NCBI RefSeq assembly: GCF_029962835.1
Contig: NC_080574.1
Location: 27,936,001-28,000,000, forward strand
Direction of reading: 5' to 3'
DNA length: 64,000 nucleotides
From: Magnolia sinica
Lineage: Eukaryota > Streptophyta > Magnoliopsida > Magnoliales > Magnoliaceae
The notes beneath the pieces are model-generated. The model made no database searches. It had not been told where the DNA came from and worked only from the letters and a program-made list of their open reading frames with translations. Positions 45,498 through 56,858 of the stretch are shown one piece after another. The position numbers were made by a program, and so were the translations under genes. Positions within the stretch are counted from its first letter, which is position 1. Each line of letters begins with the position of its first letter.

Positions 45498-46714
45498 ATG
45501 GGGAAAAAGAGATCGACTTCCACCGAGCCGGGGCCGACCCGAGAAAGACGTAACAAGCAGAAAGCCGATCCTAAGGGAAGACAAGCTTGGAAGTCCGTTC
45601 CAAGAGGCGAAATGATTCACAAAAGGATAAGGCGCTTGTTAAAGATTTGAGAAATTTTTGTGTGCGCCAAGTCGCCTTCGAGGCCTCCGTGGAGGAACAT
45701 CTGCTAGGTAACAACTCCCTACTCAACCGACTTATGGAAAAGGATTGGGGCCCCATGTTTTATGTAAGCGAGTAGGCCGATGTGGGGCAGGCTAGGATGT
45801 TTTACACTTGAATTAGAAACCCTCAATTCGAGCCCCTGGGATTTGATATTATAGTTCGTGGCAAGGAAATCCACTTGGGAGTTGAGGACTTTGCCGAAAT
45901 ACTGGGGGTACCATTAGGGGAGGTGTAGATTGATGAAACGAACCTCGAATCAAGAGAAGCCCACGATGAACGAACTCGTTTCCTATGTGGCCAAGCTGCC
46001 CCTTGGAATTGGGATGTCGGCCTGTACGCAACGGCCATGATCCCCAAATATCGGGTGCTTCACCGCATTGCCACCCACAATATATACCCGAGGTTGAAGA
46101 ACCGTACCAAGTACACCCGCTACATGGTGGAGTTCTTGTATCAGGTGGGCTAAGGAGCAAATGTGTGTGCCCCTAGTACTGTGCTCTACCAAATTGTGAA
46201 GGCCACAAGGGCGGTGCGAAAGGACGCAGCTCTCCCCTTTGGCCGTTTAGCCTGCTACATAGCCTAACAGTATGGGATAGGCGGATCGGACGGGAACACT
46301 GTACCAACGGAAGTCGTGGGGGATAAGATGCTAAACTCTATGGGAATGGGACCCAAACAAAAATAGGCCCACTTCGACAAGTACGGGGATGCCGACGAAG
46401 GGGAAGAAGAGGGCGACGAGAGTAACAAAGACGAGGACAAAGATGAGGATGAAGTGGGAGGTGCTGAGGGGGCCGAGTGAGTCAAGGAAATTGAAGAGGG
46501 TGGCAGGGAGCCCCTTTCCATTTCGGGTATACGCGAGCGCTTGGATGCGCTCTATGCCGAGGTAACAAGATCAAAGAGATCAAGGAAACATAAGCAAGGA
46601 ACCAAGCGAAGCAGGAGAAGTGGAACAAGAAGATGCATCGGGCCATAAAGGCCCTCATCTGCTGCAGCAAAGGGGAAGAAGCGCCGCCACTTTCGCCCGA
46701 CTCGGACGAGTAGC
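45498..46714 (+). pseudogene. Extra ORF upstream of gag, plant-transposon-protein-like (broken)
   Basis: Starts MGKKRSTSTEPGP at 45498 with a basic N-terminus. It shifts frame near 45587 and then runs in one frame with stops near 45774, 45807, 45926, 46152, 46264, 46363 and 46477. Readable core: FEPLGFDIIVRGKEIHLG, FAEILGVPLGE, RFLCGQAAPWNWDVGLYATA, HRIATHNIYPRLKNRTKYTR and VCAPSTVLYQIVKATRAVRK. This arrangement resembles the 'putative plant transposon protein' domain (Pfam PF20167), which turns up inside plant retroelements. An acidic run (DEGEEEGDESNKDEDKDEDE) and a basic tail follow. Its role is unknown. It lies between leader and gag and is not typical of Tekay-type elements. The domain identification is by eye. 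Confidence 0.6.
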
Positions 46715-47050
46715 ACCACGACTCTACTGATGATTAGTAGTCTGTTTTACGTTATTTAGGCCTAATCTTATGTACTGATGGATGCGTGGGTCTTTTGCTT
46801 AACTAGCTTATATTTCCTTTTCGATTAGCATATCTTGTAATCTGTGTAATCCATGTTGTATCATGTAACTAGCCATGTTAATGGCATTTTGAAATTAATG
46901 CTAATGTATGGATCGACTTGAAGTTCTCTTTGTTAGAAGTGTAACTTACCTGTGTTGTGGTTATAGTCATGAATAGCGGGCTATAGGTCTGGTATGCCTA
47001 GTGTATGCGATGCTCTAGTGACTAATGCTCTAAGAATTTCTTTTCAGGAA
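46715..47050 (+). other. Noncoding spacer between the extra ORF and gag
   Basis: About 330 bases of T-rich sequence with no ORF. It could carry a splice acceptor or internal promoter for gag expression, but I see nothing decisive. Confidence 0.5.
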
Positions 47051-48190
47051 ATGCCTCTGCGACCGGAGGGTCGATACGTCCGCCTTCCTCACGGCGGCCT
47101 AGTCGATAAGGACCTCCTCCCCGATGATCAACAAGGCCCCCAAGGGGGGAACGGTTCCCAGAATACGGGTAGTAGTACCTAGGAGGCGGCCCCGAGTGCT
47201 CCGCCACTGCAAGTCGCGGCACCCGTACCTTCAACGCCACAGGTTATGGATCGAGTGGACCAGATGTTGCTTCACATGCAACAACAACAATAGATGATGG
47301 TCACTAATATGCAACAACAACAGCAGATGATGGCCACTATGATGGGGGCCATAGCCTAGAACATGGGTATGCCGCAACCGGCACAACCCGACTTAATCGC
47401 ACCCGTAAGCAACGTGAGTAACCTATTTGAGCGGTTCCAGCGGTACAGGCCGCCTACGTTTGCAGGCACCCACCGCCCCGAGGAAGCAGAGTACTGGCTC
47501 AATCGAGTCACCAAACTGCTTAGGCCTCTCCATTGTACCAAGGCCGAGAACGTTGAACTCCTTTCCTACCTCTTTGAGAAGGAGGCTGACTTATGGTGGG
47601 AAAGCGTCCTCTACTCCATCCCTGAGAACCACGTGTGGACGCGGGAGGACTTTGAAGGCCACTTCAATGAAAAATATTTCGCTTAGACGTACCAGCATGA
47701 GAGGGAGAATGAATTCCTCCACCTCCAATAAGGGGAAATAACTGTAGCGCAATATGAAAATCGGTTTATAGAATTGTCGCGCTATGCTTTCAAGATGATC
47801 GCCAACGAGGTGATTTTCAGTGGGGTTGAGGAGCGGCATCCGCTCCAAGATGTGTTGTGCCAGCATCGGAACATATGCCGAGCTCGTTGAGATGTCGATA
47901 CGGGCGGAGCAGGATGAGGAGCGTGTCGCACGGACCTGTTCACAGTTAGGGCCACGAAACAGGATGGAGGGACCGTCCTCTTCTTTTGCAGGAAAAAGGC
48001 CACGCCCTAACTCTCCGCCCCGACTGGCCGCCACACCAGCCCCTTCTGCACGACCTGCCCAAACAATAGGCCCCTACAACAGGCCTTGAAGATTCCGTCC
48101 GTACGGGCAATGGGGCCTAGCCAGCAATTTCGCCGTCCATCACCACCTCAAGTTAGACCGCCACAACGGCCTATGCAACGACTGAATTTT
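47051..48190 (+). pseudogene. Chromovirus gag (stops, frameshifts, no zinc knuckle seen)
   Basis: Begins MPLRPEGRYVRLPHGG. A Met/Gln-rich region (MQQQQQMMATMMGA near 47310) is followed by the retrotrans_gag core: FERFQRYRPPTFAGTHRPEEAEYWLNR split over 47427-47510, EADLWWESV near 47584, FEGHFNEKYF near 47652 and TVAQYENRFIELSRYAF near 47743. Stops lie near 47180, 47291, 47357, 47684 and 47729, with frameshifts near 47815 and 48085. The C-terminal part is Pro/Arg/Ala-rich and leads straight into the protease. I find no C-2-C-4-H-4-C zinc knuckle in any frame between 47950 and 48230, unlike the related gag at 22987-24260. Confidence 0.88.
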
Positions 48191-50440
48191 TCACAGCAGG
48201 CTCGGGTTCATGCCTTAGCGGCTGATGGCCAAGATGCAGTTATTCCTAATCCTACGGCCTTCGAGGTAATGGCCCACGTTGAAGGTACTCCTATATTTCT
48301 GCTAGTGGACACTGGAACTACTGTTTCACTCATGTCGCATGCAACCGTCAAGCGTTTAGGGCTACGCCTCACTCCTATCATAGGGGTGAAAATCACTACT
48401 GCCGCCGAAACTATTTCTGATGCGACGAGGATGTGTTGTGACTACCCCATAGACTTGGGGGGTAAGGTGGTACTCATCGATCTGATCACAACTAAGATTT
48501 TTCATTACGACGTCATCTTGAGTATGGACTGGTTGATACCGATGAAGGCGGAAATCGATTGTGAAATAAAGACAGTGAAAATATATGAGGGCGACGAAGT
48601 TCCCTTCACGTTCCCATTCCAGGTCAGCCACCAAGAAAGAATTTTGTGTTATGCTTCATTGGAGGAGGGTTATGATGGACCCTCGATAATGAAAACACTC
48701 GTGGTCCAAGATTTTTGGGACGTGTTTAAGGCCATACCTGGACTTTCACCTCGACATGAGATAGACTTCACGATCGATCTGGTTCTAGGTGCCAAGCCCA
48801 TCTCCTTGCCTACTTACGGCATGCCCCCATGTGAGATAGAAGAACTAAGGTCTCAAATTGACAATTTACTAGAGTCAGGCTTCATCCGACCCAGTGTATC
48901 ACCATGGGGAGCCCCGGTCTTATTTGTAAAGTAGAAGTACGACACTTTACGACTATGTGTAGATTACAGAAGATTGAACCAAGTGACGGTTCGGAACAAA
49001 TACCCGTTGCCCAGAATCGACGATTTATTCGACCAGTTGACGGGTGCTCAATATTTCTCAAAGATCGATCTACAATCAGGGTACCATCAGCTGCGAGTTA
49101 GAGACGAGGATATACAGAAAACGGCCTTCAGGACCTGTTTTGGCCATTATGAGTTCCTAGTTATGTTGTTCGGGCTCACCAATGCCCCAGCGGTATTCAT
49201 GGACCTCATGAACAGAATCTTTAGGCCATTCTTATACAGATTCGTCATCGTGTTCATCGACGACATATTGATTTATTCAAAAAGCCGTGAAGAGCATGGA
49301 GAACATTTAAGGGCAGTCTTCGAGACCCTAGAGAAAAATCAACTGTTTGCACAATTTAGGAAATGCGCCTTCTAGAATGAGGAGGTTAAATTTCTGGGAC
49401 ATGTAGTATCCAAGGAAGGAATATCTGTAGATCTCGCCAAGGTAGCAGCGGTACAAGATTGGAAGCAACCGAAGTCGGTTACGAAAGTGCGAAGTTTTCT
49501 TGGTCTCGCCGGCTATTATCGAAGATTCATTAAAGACTTTTCGAAGATAGCCCGACCGCTATCCCAGCTTACGCGGAAGGATCTCAAATTTGCATGGAAT
49601 GAGAAGGCGGAGGCGGCCTTCCAAGAGTTGAAGGATAAATTGATGTCGGCACCTGTGCTTGTGCTACCTGAGCAATGGGTCAAGTACACCTTCTATACTG
49701 ACGCTTCTCATGTGGGCTTGAGATTTGTACTCATGCAAAAGGACAGGGTAATTGCTTATGCGTCTCGGCAGTTACGGAAACATGAGGATCACTGCCCTAC
49801 ACATGACCTTGAGCTTGCGGCGGCAGTTTTCACATTGAAGATATAGAGACACTATCTTTATGGCGAGGAGTTTGAGCTCTTTTCTGATCATAAGAGTCTC
49901 AAATACATCTTCACCCAGAAGGACCTGAACATGAGACAGTGACGCTGGATGGAAATGTTGAAGGACTTCAAGTTCGATGTCTCATATCACCCTGGCAAGG
50001 CTAATTTGGTAGCGGACGCCTTGAGTCGTAAGAAGACAATCGAATTTGCGGCCCCGCTAATGGTGAGAGAGTAGGATATGGTGGAATTCGTTATAGACTT
50101 TGACATGAAGCTAACCATGGAGGAACCGTACGAAGTCCCAGCCCACATTCAGGCCCAGTCGCTGACTAATGGCAAAATCATTGAAGCCCAGGAGGGCGAT
50201 GAGTTGTCGAAGAGGGAAAGATCAAGGAATGATGGGAAGTCTGAGTGGAGGATCGATACCGATGGAGGGTTGCAGTACCGAGGCCGCCTTTGTGTTCCAA
50301 ACCTTTAAGGACTACGAGAAGAAGTCCTAAATGCCGCTCACAACTCCAAGTTAGCGATGCATCCTGGTAGTACCAAAATATACCAAGATCTGAAGCAGAA
50401 TTATTGGTGGGACAACATGAAGAGGAAATAGCAGAGTATG
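48191..50440 (+). pseudogene. Chromovirus pol: protease, RT, RNase H (stops)
   Basis: One frame holds protease (LLVDTGTTVSLMSHATVKRL near 48300), RT (PPCEIEELRSQID near 48826, [16 protein letters not shown] near 49051, [15 protein letters not shown] near 49169, catalytic [11 protein letters not shown] near 49256) and RNase H ([17 protein letters not shown] near 49690, [30 protein letters not shown]). The linker toward integrase reads NAAHNSKLAMHPGSTKIY near 50335. Stops at 48932-48934, 49373-49375, 49844-49846, 49940-49942, 50072-50074 and 50306-50308 truncate it, all explicable as single transitions from Gln, Arg or Trp codons or similar. Gene order and motifs place it in Ty3/gypsy chromoviruses. 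Confidence 0.94.
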
Positions 50441-51597
50441 TGTCCTGATGCCTCACGTGCTAACAAGTTAAAGCCAAGCACCGCTGACCACCAGGCCTAT
50501 TGCAACCCATGCCCGTTGCAGAGTGGAAGTAGGACTTCATATCAATGGACTTCATTGCTGGCTTGCTCAGGATAAGGAAGGGGCATGACTCGATATGGGT
50601 GATTATGGACAGGCTAACCAAATCAGCCAATTTTCTACAGATCAAGACATCTAGCTCCGCCGATGATTTGGCCAAGGTGTATATCAAGGAAATCGTGCGA
50701 CTCCATGGCATCCCATTGGAAATTGTGTCAGACTGGGACACACGATTCACGTCGATCTTCTGGACCCGCATCAAGAGGCCATAGGAGTGAAGTTGAAGTT
50801 TAGCACCGCCTTCCACCCGCAGACAGATGGGTAAATTGAGCGGGTGAACCAGATATTGGAAGACATGTTACGGGCTTGTGTTCTGAACTTTCAGGAGAGT
50901 TGGGACGATTGTCTCCCATATGCCGAGTTCGCCTACAACAATATCTTCTAGGCTAGCATTGGTATGGCGCCTTACGAGGCTCTGTATGGGTGTCCGTGCT
51001 GAGCCCCACATTATTGGGAGGAAATTGGCGAGAAGAGTTTGCTATGACCGAATTTGGTGCGGATCACGACCGAGAAGATTGAAATTATCCGGCGCCGCCT
51101 CTTGACGGCTCAAAGCAGGCAGAAAAGCTATGCCGACACAAGGCGGAGGGACTTGGAATTTGAAGCTGGGGACCACGTATTTCTCAAGATCTCCCCAATG
51201 AAGGGCGTTTTACGCTTCGGCAAGAAGGGAAAGCTCGCGCCATGGTTCATAGGGCCCTTCCAGATTTTGGACCGTGTGGGTGCGGTTGCCTATCGCTTGG
51301 CCCTACCCACGCCTCTCGCCGGAGTGCATAACGTCTTCCACGTATCGATGTTGAAGAAGTACGTCCCCGATCCTTCGCATATCATCAAGTGGGAGCACGT
51401 GGAGCTTAAGAAAAATGCCACATACATTCTCCGACCCACTCGAATACTTGATAGGAAGGAGCAGGTCCTACGCAACAAGGTCATCTCACTATCAAGGTAC
51501 TATGGACCCATCATGATGAAGAAGAGGCCACTTGGAAAACGGAAGTAGAAGTCCGCAAGCATTACCAAGTCTGCTTCAGCAATACGAACAGGTACAA
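50441..51597 (+). pseudogene. Chromovirus integrase with GPF/Y region and chromodomain
   Basis: After a frameshift near 50440: MDFIAGLLRIRKGHDSIWVIMDRLTK (starting 50545, first catalytic Asp), VSDWDTRFTSIFW (second), then in another frame AFHPQTDG, a stop, and RVNQILEDMLRACVL (Glu region). The GPF/Y region reads KLAPWFIGPFQILDRVGAVAYRLALP near 51231-51310 in sequence. The C-terminal chromodomain has NKVISL, then after a frameshift near 51494 DEEEATWKTEVEVRKHY, ending at the tga near 51598. The chromodomain directs insertion to particular chromatin and marks the chromovirus branch, most like Tekay. Stops and three frameshifts inactivate it. Confidence 0.93.
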
Positions 51598-51602
51598 ATT
51601 TC

Positions 51603-51634
51603 GAGGATGAAATTTAATTATAAGGAGGGTAGAT
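51603..51634 (+). mobile_element. Polypurine tract next to the 3' LTR
   Basis: gaggatgaaatttaattataaggagggtagat-type sequence directly precedes the LTR start tgtaac at 51635. The purine run aaggagggtaga is the plus-strand primer site. The conserved gaggatgaaattt overlaps the pol stop, as usual in Tekay elements. Confidence 0.85.
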
Positions 51635-52823
51635 TGTAACGTCCCGTCTAACCAGCACAGTATCTTGAGGCGTCCACGTAGGATTTTTCGTAGGACCATT
51701 CATTTAAACCACTCGCGGTGGGGTACCACAAGTTAATTAACCTAGGATTAGCCCATTAGAATAGACCAGACAGGTCATGTCAGGACCCGGTGTGGGTCGC
51801 CAAGCCAGATGGCTCGTCTGCACTTAGCAACAGCCCGTGCAGGCTATACCGCGACGCGGGAAAGTTAAAAAATTATAAAAATTTAGAAAAACATAGATCT
51901 CACTAGGCTTGGGGATATCACGGACCACGGACCCAGTGGACACCCAGAACTAGGATCTGGCATTTGCCCATTGAACCCCACCAATGCCAGGATTGGAATC
52001 TGGCACTTAAAATAAAAACTAAGATTTCAGGCTTTTCAGTCGTCAGATCTCTTCTACGTTTGCGGTGAAGGTCTAATGTATTTTTCTACGCCTGTCCATA
52101 AACTCTGGGACCCGATCGTGGCACGGTGACCGTTGATTACAAATCGGACCCGTGCGACCAAACCCTATATCCGATTGTTCCCAAATTTTGCATGGCCCTT
52201 CACCGGGCCATGGAGCACCTATCCTACAAGTTTCATGGTCAGAAGGCCACCAGAACCGCTCCAATCACCAGAACAGACCCCACAGGGCCATTTAAAGGTC
52301 GGAATCGTTTACTCAGGCTCCATATCCGTTCATCCGTTTATCCTCAAATTTTATATGGCCCCTCATTAGGCCATAAGGCACCTACCCACCAAATTTAGTG
52401 GCCGGAGGGGTGTTAGGGTCACCCCTAGGCCAATATGGAGTCCTAGAGGACTATTGTGGGCATTTAAAGAAACTCAAGGCCAAAGGGCCCAAGTCTAGGA
52501 AATAAAGCCCTAGCTCTCTCATAACTTCCTCCTTTACTATAACCACCAAGGAATAAAGAGAGAGAGAGAGAGAGAGCAAAGGAGCAAAGGAGAGAGAAGA
52601 GAGTATGAAGGAGAGCTAGGAGGACCCTAAATCAAGGTGGGGCCCAACAAAATTAAACCCCACAACTCCCTACATCTTCTCCAAGAAGAACCCCTCATCC
52701 ACGAGCACCCTTTTCACTCCGTTAATCATCTAGGTAAGATCCATCACCCATTTTCGTTGAAACCCATGTGATTGAGAAGGGGTTTTCTTGGGTTCTAACA
52801 TACAAAAGTTGTTGTAGGGATTC
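51635..52823 (+). mobile_element. 3' LTR of the chromovirus, first 1.19 kb
   Basis: Aligns with 41142-42340 of the 5' LTR at high identity (landmarks: cagcacagtatcttgaggcg, ccactcgcggtggggtac, gggcatttaaagaaactcaa, gttgttgtagggattc). Similarity stops at 52823, where a fragment of another LTR family begins. Confidence 0.95.
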
Positions 52824-55800
52824 TGATTTAATATAAATACAAAGAATAATACAACCTAAATATATATACACTATGAAGTATATATACTTTGTAAAGATTT
52901 AAAATTTCATGCTAAAATGATACATATGTATTTAATGTATATAAGACATTATGAAAATAATATTATATTAAATAAACACAATGAAAAATAATTTCACAAC
53001 ATAAGATCAAATTTTAAATAATAATGTAGTAGTGAATATTTTTATATCCATATGTATACAAAAGTCATTAGATAATTTAATGGAATTGTTTATTATTTAA
53101 CAATATTATCAAATACAAATATAATTTTAATAATCTTCAATTAATCTCTACATATAACATGAATCATGTGCATTAATGAATGTGTGATCAGCAGCATGTA
53201 ATTAGTAGTATGTTAAGATTAAAAGTATATTTATTTATATATGTATGAGAATTTAAATATATTATAATTATAAGTAATATACAAAAATTATAAAAAAAAA
53301 ATTATATTAATATTAGTATCGATTAGTGATATATGATGAAAGCACTACAAATGGACCATTAGGACCTTTTAACCATTGACGTCCAATTTCGGAATCATCT
53401 GACCACTAGATTGATGGGAAACCACCATTAGGACTACAAATCAAGTTGTGGGCCCCACCTGGACATTCATCGGCCTGATCTTTGATCCCGGGCCCTGTCT
53501 GGGGACTCCCAAATGGAATGGACGGAGTAGATTTTCCACAATCATCACGGTAGACCCCATACCGGTGTAGCATGTGTACCACGTGGGATGCAACCGCCGT
53601 GCACCGAGCCTGCCAACCCGGTCAGCCAGCGCTGACCCGCATTTTCTTAAAACAGAGAGAATCTCTCTCTCTCTCTCTCTGCGTTTTCGACAGCAGCGGA
53701 TGAGCATCCGTTTGCAACGCACTGTGGCCCACCTACAATCTCCATCTGGGCGATTCAAACCATCCATCGTGTTGGAAACGTGGGGCTGACCAAAACCCAA
53801 CTGTCACGGTAGATTTTCCTGCACGTGTGGACCCACTATCTTCACTGCAAATCGGCCCTACAAACACAAATTGCTAAAAATGGAAACCTGCCGTTTCTCC
53901 ATCCGTATGCCATGAGGGCGATCCACGTGAGCTCCTTTTTCTCAATCTTAGTCGTCCACCCCGGTGCTATCACAACCATCCATTTTGTTCAGGGTGTTCC
54001 AGGTGAAACCAGGGACGGTTTCAACTCATTCCCATGGTTTTATGAAAACCAGACTGGATGTAATCCTGACCATCCACCATCCATCCAACGGTATTATGAG
54101 GCTTAGGGCTTCAAGAAAAGAGGATAAATACGATGAACAGTTCACTGCCCCGTCCCTAGCAGCCCTACCTCCGAAAATCGACCGCAACCTTCAACGCCCG
54201 AACCCACCACCGAAAGCCTTTCAAACCTTCGATCCATCCATCCTCCAAGCTTCAATGCACCCATAGGGACCCTCCCATGTTGTCAAATGGAAGAAGAAAG
54301 CTGAGGGGAAGAATCTGCCATTAACGGCTGAGTCTTCTTCCTCATTTCACCACTAGTCAGCTGGTCTGCTTGGGTCGAGCCTACTGAGTCCAGATGAGGG
54401 TCTTGGGTGTGAGAAAGGAAAGAGAAGAAGATGGGAGAAAGGAAGAAGAAGAGAGAAGCGAAAGAAGGAGAAAAGGAGGGAGAGCGTTCGAAGGAGAAGC
54501 GAACACCACACTGTTTGCTGTGGGTGCCGCACTACGCTGACCAGGCCCAGTTCGGCCTGAGTTGGGACCGAGTCTAAGCCTCGTATGGCCATGAGACGAG
54601 GCTCAGGGAGGTTAGAGGAGGAAGAAAAGAGAAAGAGAGAAGAGAGTGTGCGGTTGGGAGGTTGCACCACTCGACTCGGTGGGTTGTGCTCAAGTCAGGT
54701 TCAGTCCAGGGTTGCTGGACAATGCAGAGAAGAAGAAAAATAAATAAATAAATAAATAAATAAAGGGAGAGAGAGAGAGAGGGGGAGAGAGTGGTGGGGG
54801 CTGTTGCTTGCCCCGAGTTCACCCAACCGAGTTAACTCAGCTAGTTGCTGACCCTTAACTCTGTTGGATCGAGCCAGGGTTAGGCCTGGTACTGGCATGG
54901 CTGGAATCCCAACAAGGCATGAAAGAGAGGAAATAAGGTAAGGGAAGGAAGAAAGAGAAGAAGGAAGAAAAGAAAGTAGGGGAGAGGGCCAAGTCAACTC
55001 GACTCGAACTGAGTCAACTAGGTGAGTCCACCTATTTCCCCAATCCAGATTTGTTTCAATGCATCATTATCATTGCTAACAATGTTATTATTAGTATTGT
55101 TAATATTACCAACGATTAACTGCTAGTAGGATATTTAGAATAAAACCAGTTATGATAAACAAATTTCAATTATTAAATCATAGTGTTTCATTTATCATTC
55201 TTAAACCTTTGTTAATGATAGTAGATTGCACTAAATGATGTCATCACAATGATTATTAACAAACACTAATTATAATATTCACATTGATAAATATTTCATA
55301 ATTGTTAGATTAACTCCAAAATTAATAATACACCAAGTAGAGTTCAACCCCTAAGATAGATGACTCAAACCCTAGGATATGATCTTAAACCTAGGAAGTA
55401 TGTAGAACTTGGATCTAATGGTACAAATTCATGAATTGTGTTAGGATTCAATTCTATAGGCGCAAGCACCTTGCGACACTAGTAGGCGATTCCAAATAAA
55501 AGGTGATGATTCTTCCCCTTGAGCTTTCCATCTTCTCATTAGCTTAAGTTATAGTTTTTATTAAAAATTATAATTGATATCTCTCTCTTATAATCACATG
55601 TATTTGCTGGTGGAAACTGAATTGCTATATTGCCTGCTTAATGTTTATCATGTGTATTTGTTCATGCTTGTGGATTATTTGTGTATTGCTTATGGACTTT
55701 AAACTGGTACATTAGTGGGAACCCCCCCACCTATAAATGTACACCCATACTTGGGATGTAACCCAACTGGTTGTGATTAAAATGGACCTTCGACTTAGTG

Positions 55801-56858
55801 GTTATTGAGTAGTGGTCTAAATGGATCATTGATGTGGGCCTATCATCCAGGGTTATCGTGTCTAAATGGTTTTCAAGGATGGTCTTTTATCGCATGGTTT
55901 TGACACTCGCCCTATGAGGCCTATTTTGATAATTACCCTATGTGGCTTATTTGATATCGCCCTATGTGGCTTTGTTCTGATATTTTCCCTATATGGGTTC
56001 AAGGTTTTATACTGTGTAACCAAGATGGTAAACCCCGTATACTGTAATATGATTGGCCACCAGTCGACATGTTTCCATTAAACATCCCAAGATGGTAGCC
56101 TCATGGGCCGGGGATAGTAGTCATGGGACACTATGCCCGAGCTGTCGGCCTACGCTGGGCCCTACGCTCCCTGTAGTGACCGTGAGCTTATTCTAAAATA
56201 GCTGATTGCAATTGGACTAATAATGGGCTGGCAAATCATGCACGCATAGCATACTACGACGGCTTGGATCATTATGCCCATATGATTACGCTGCGAGTTG
56301 CGCCAATGACCAGCCGATCAATTTATGATGATGACTTGGATCACTCATGCCCATACGATTACGCTGCGTGTTGTACTGATGACCACTCACATCTTTGGGT
56401 GACGACCTCATTGCCTATCTGGATATTTTTCCTAATGTCTGTTTGGATGTTTGACCCATGACAATGATTGCATTCACACATCCATGCATCTAATAAGACT
56501 GCATTTACTCTGTTTTGGTTGTCTGGATGTTTTATACTATCTCTTACCTAATGCGGCGGTGTGTAATCTTGAGGGGAATTCACACTGAGTTGGCCACTCA
56601 TCCATCAAATATACAACCGTACAGGTAGTACAGGTGGCTTTAGTGATATGTATGTTCAGACTTGATGAGGAGCAGGGTACGATTGTCAGGGATGCATTGT
56701 TGTATTTACCTGGAGGAGCTGTGTGATCTTGCGGCTTATATTTATATGTTTTTCGCTATTCTTCATGTATTAAATTCTTGTAAATCTTGTACTTGTTAAA
56801 TTCAGAGACATTGGTTTGTATAAGTCATTATGGGTAGCTTCTTGTAAATTTGAATGAT
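52824..56858 (+). mobile_element. Fragment of the long-LTR family, 4.0 kb, inside the 3' LTR
   Basis: Parallels the solo LTR 33263-37602 from about its base 50 to about 120-150 bases before its end: AT-rich block 52830-53340, GC boxes 53440-53830, purine tracts 54390-54990, ccgagttaactcag and gagtcaactaggtgagtcc palindromes (54820, 55010), the AT-rich block 55030-55440, gatgattcttccccttgagct (55505), gaatggacc and gccggggatagtagt blocks (56105). Both LTR tips are missing and there is no 5-bp target duplication. Instead 176 bases of host LTR are present on both sides. Confidence 0.85.
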
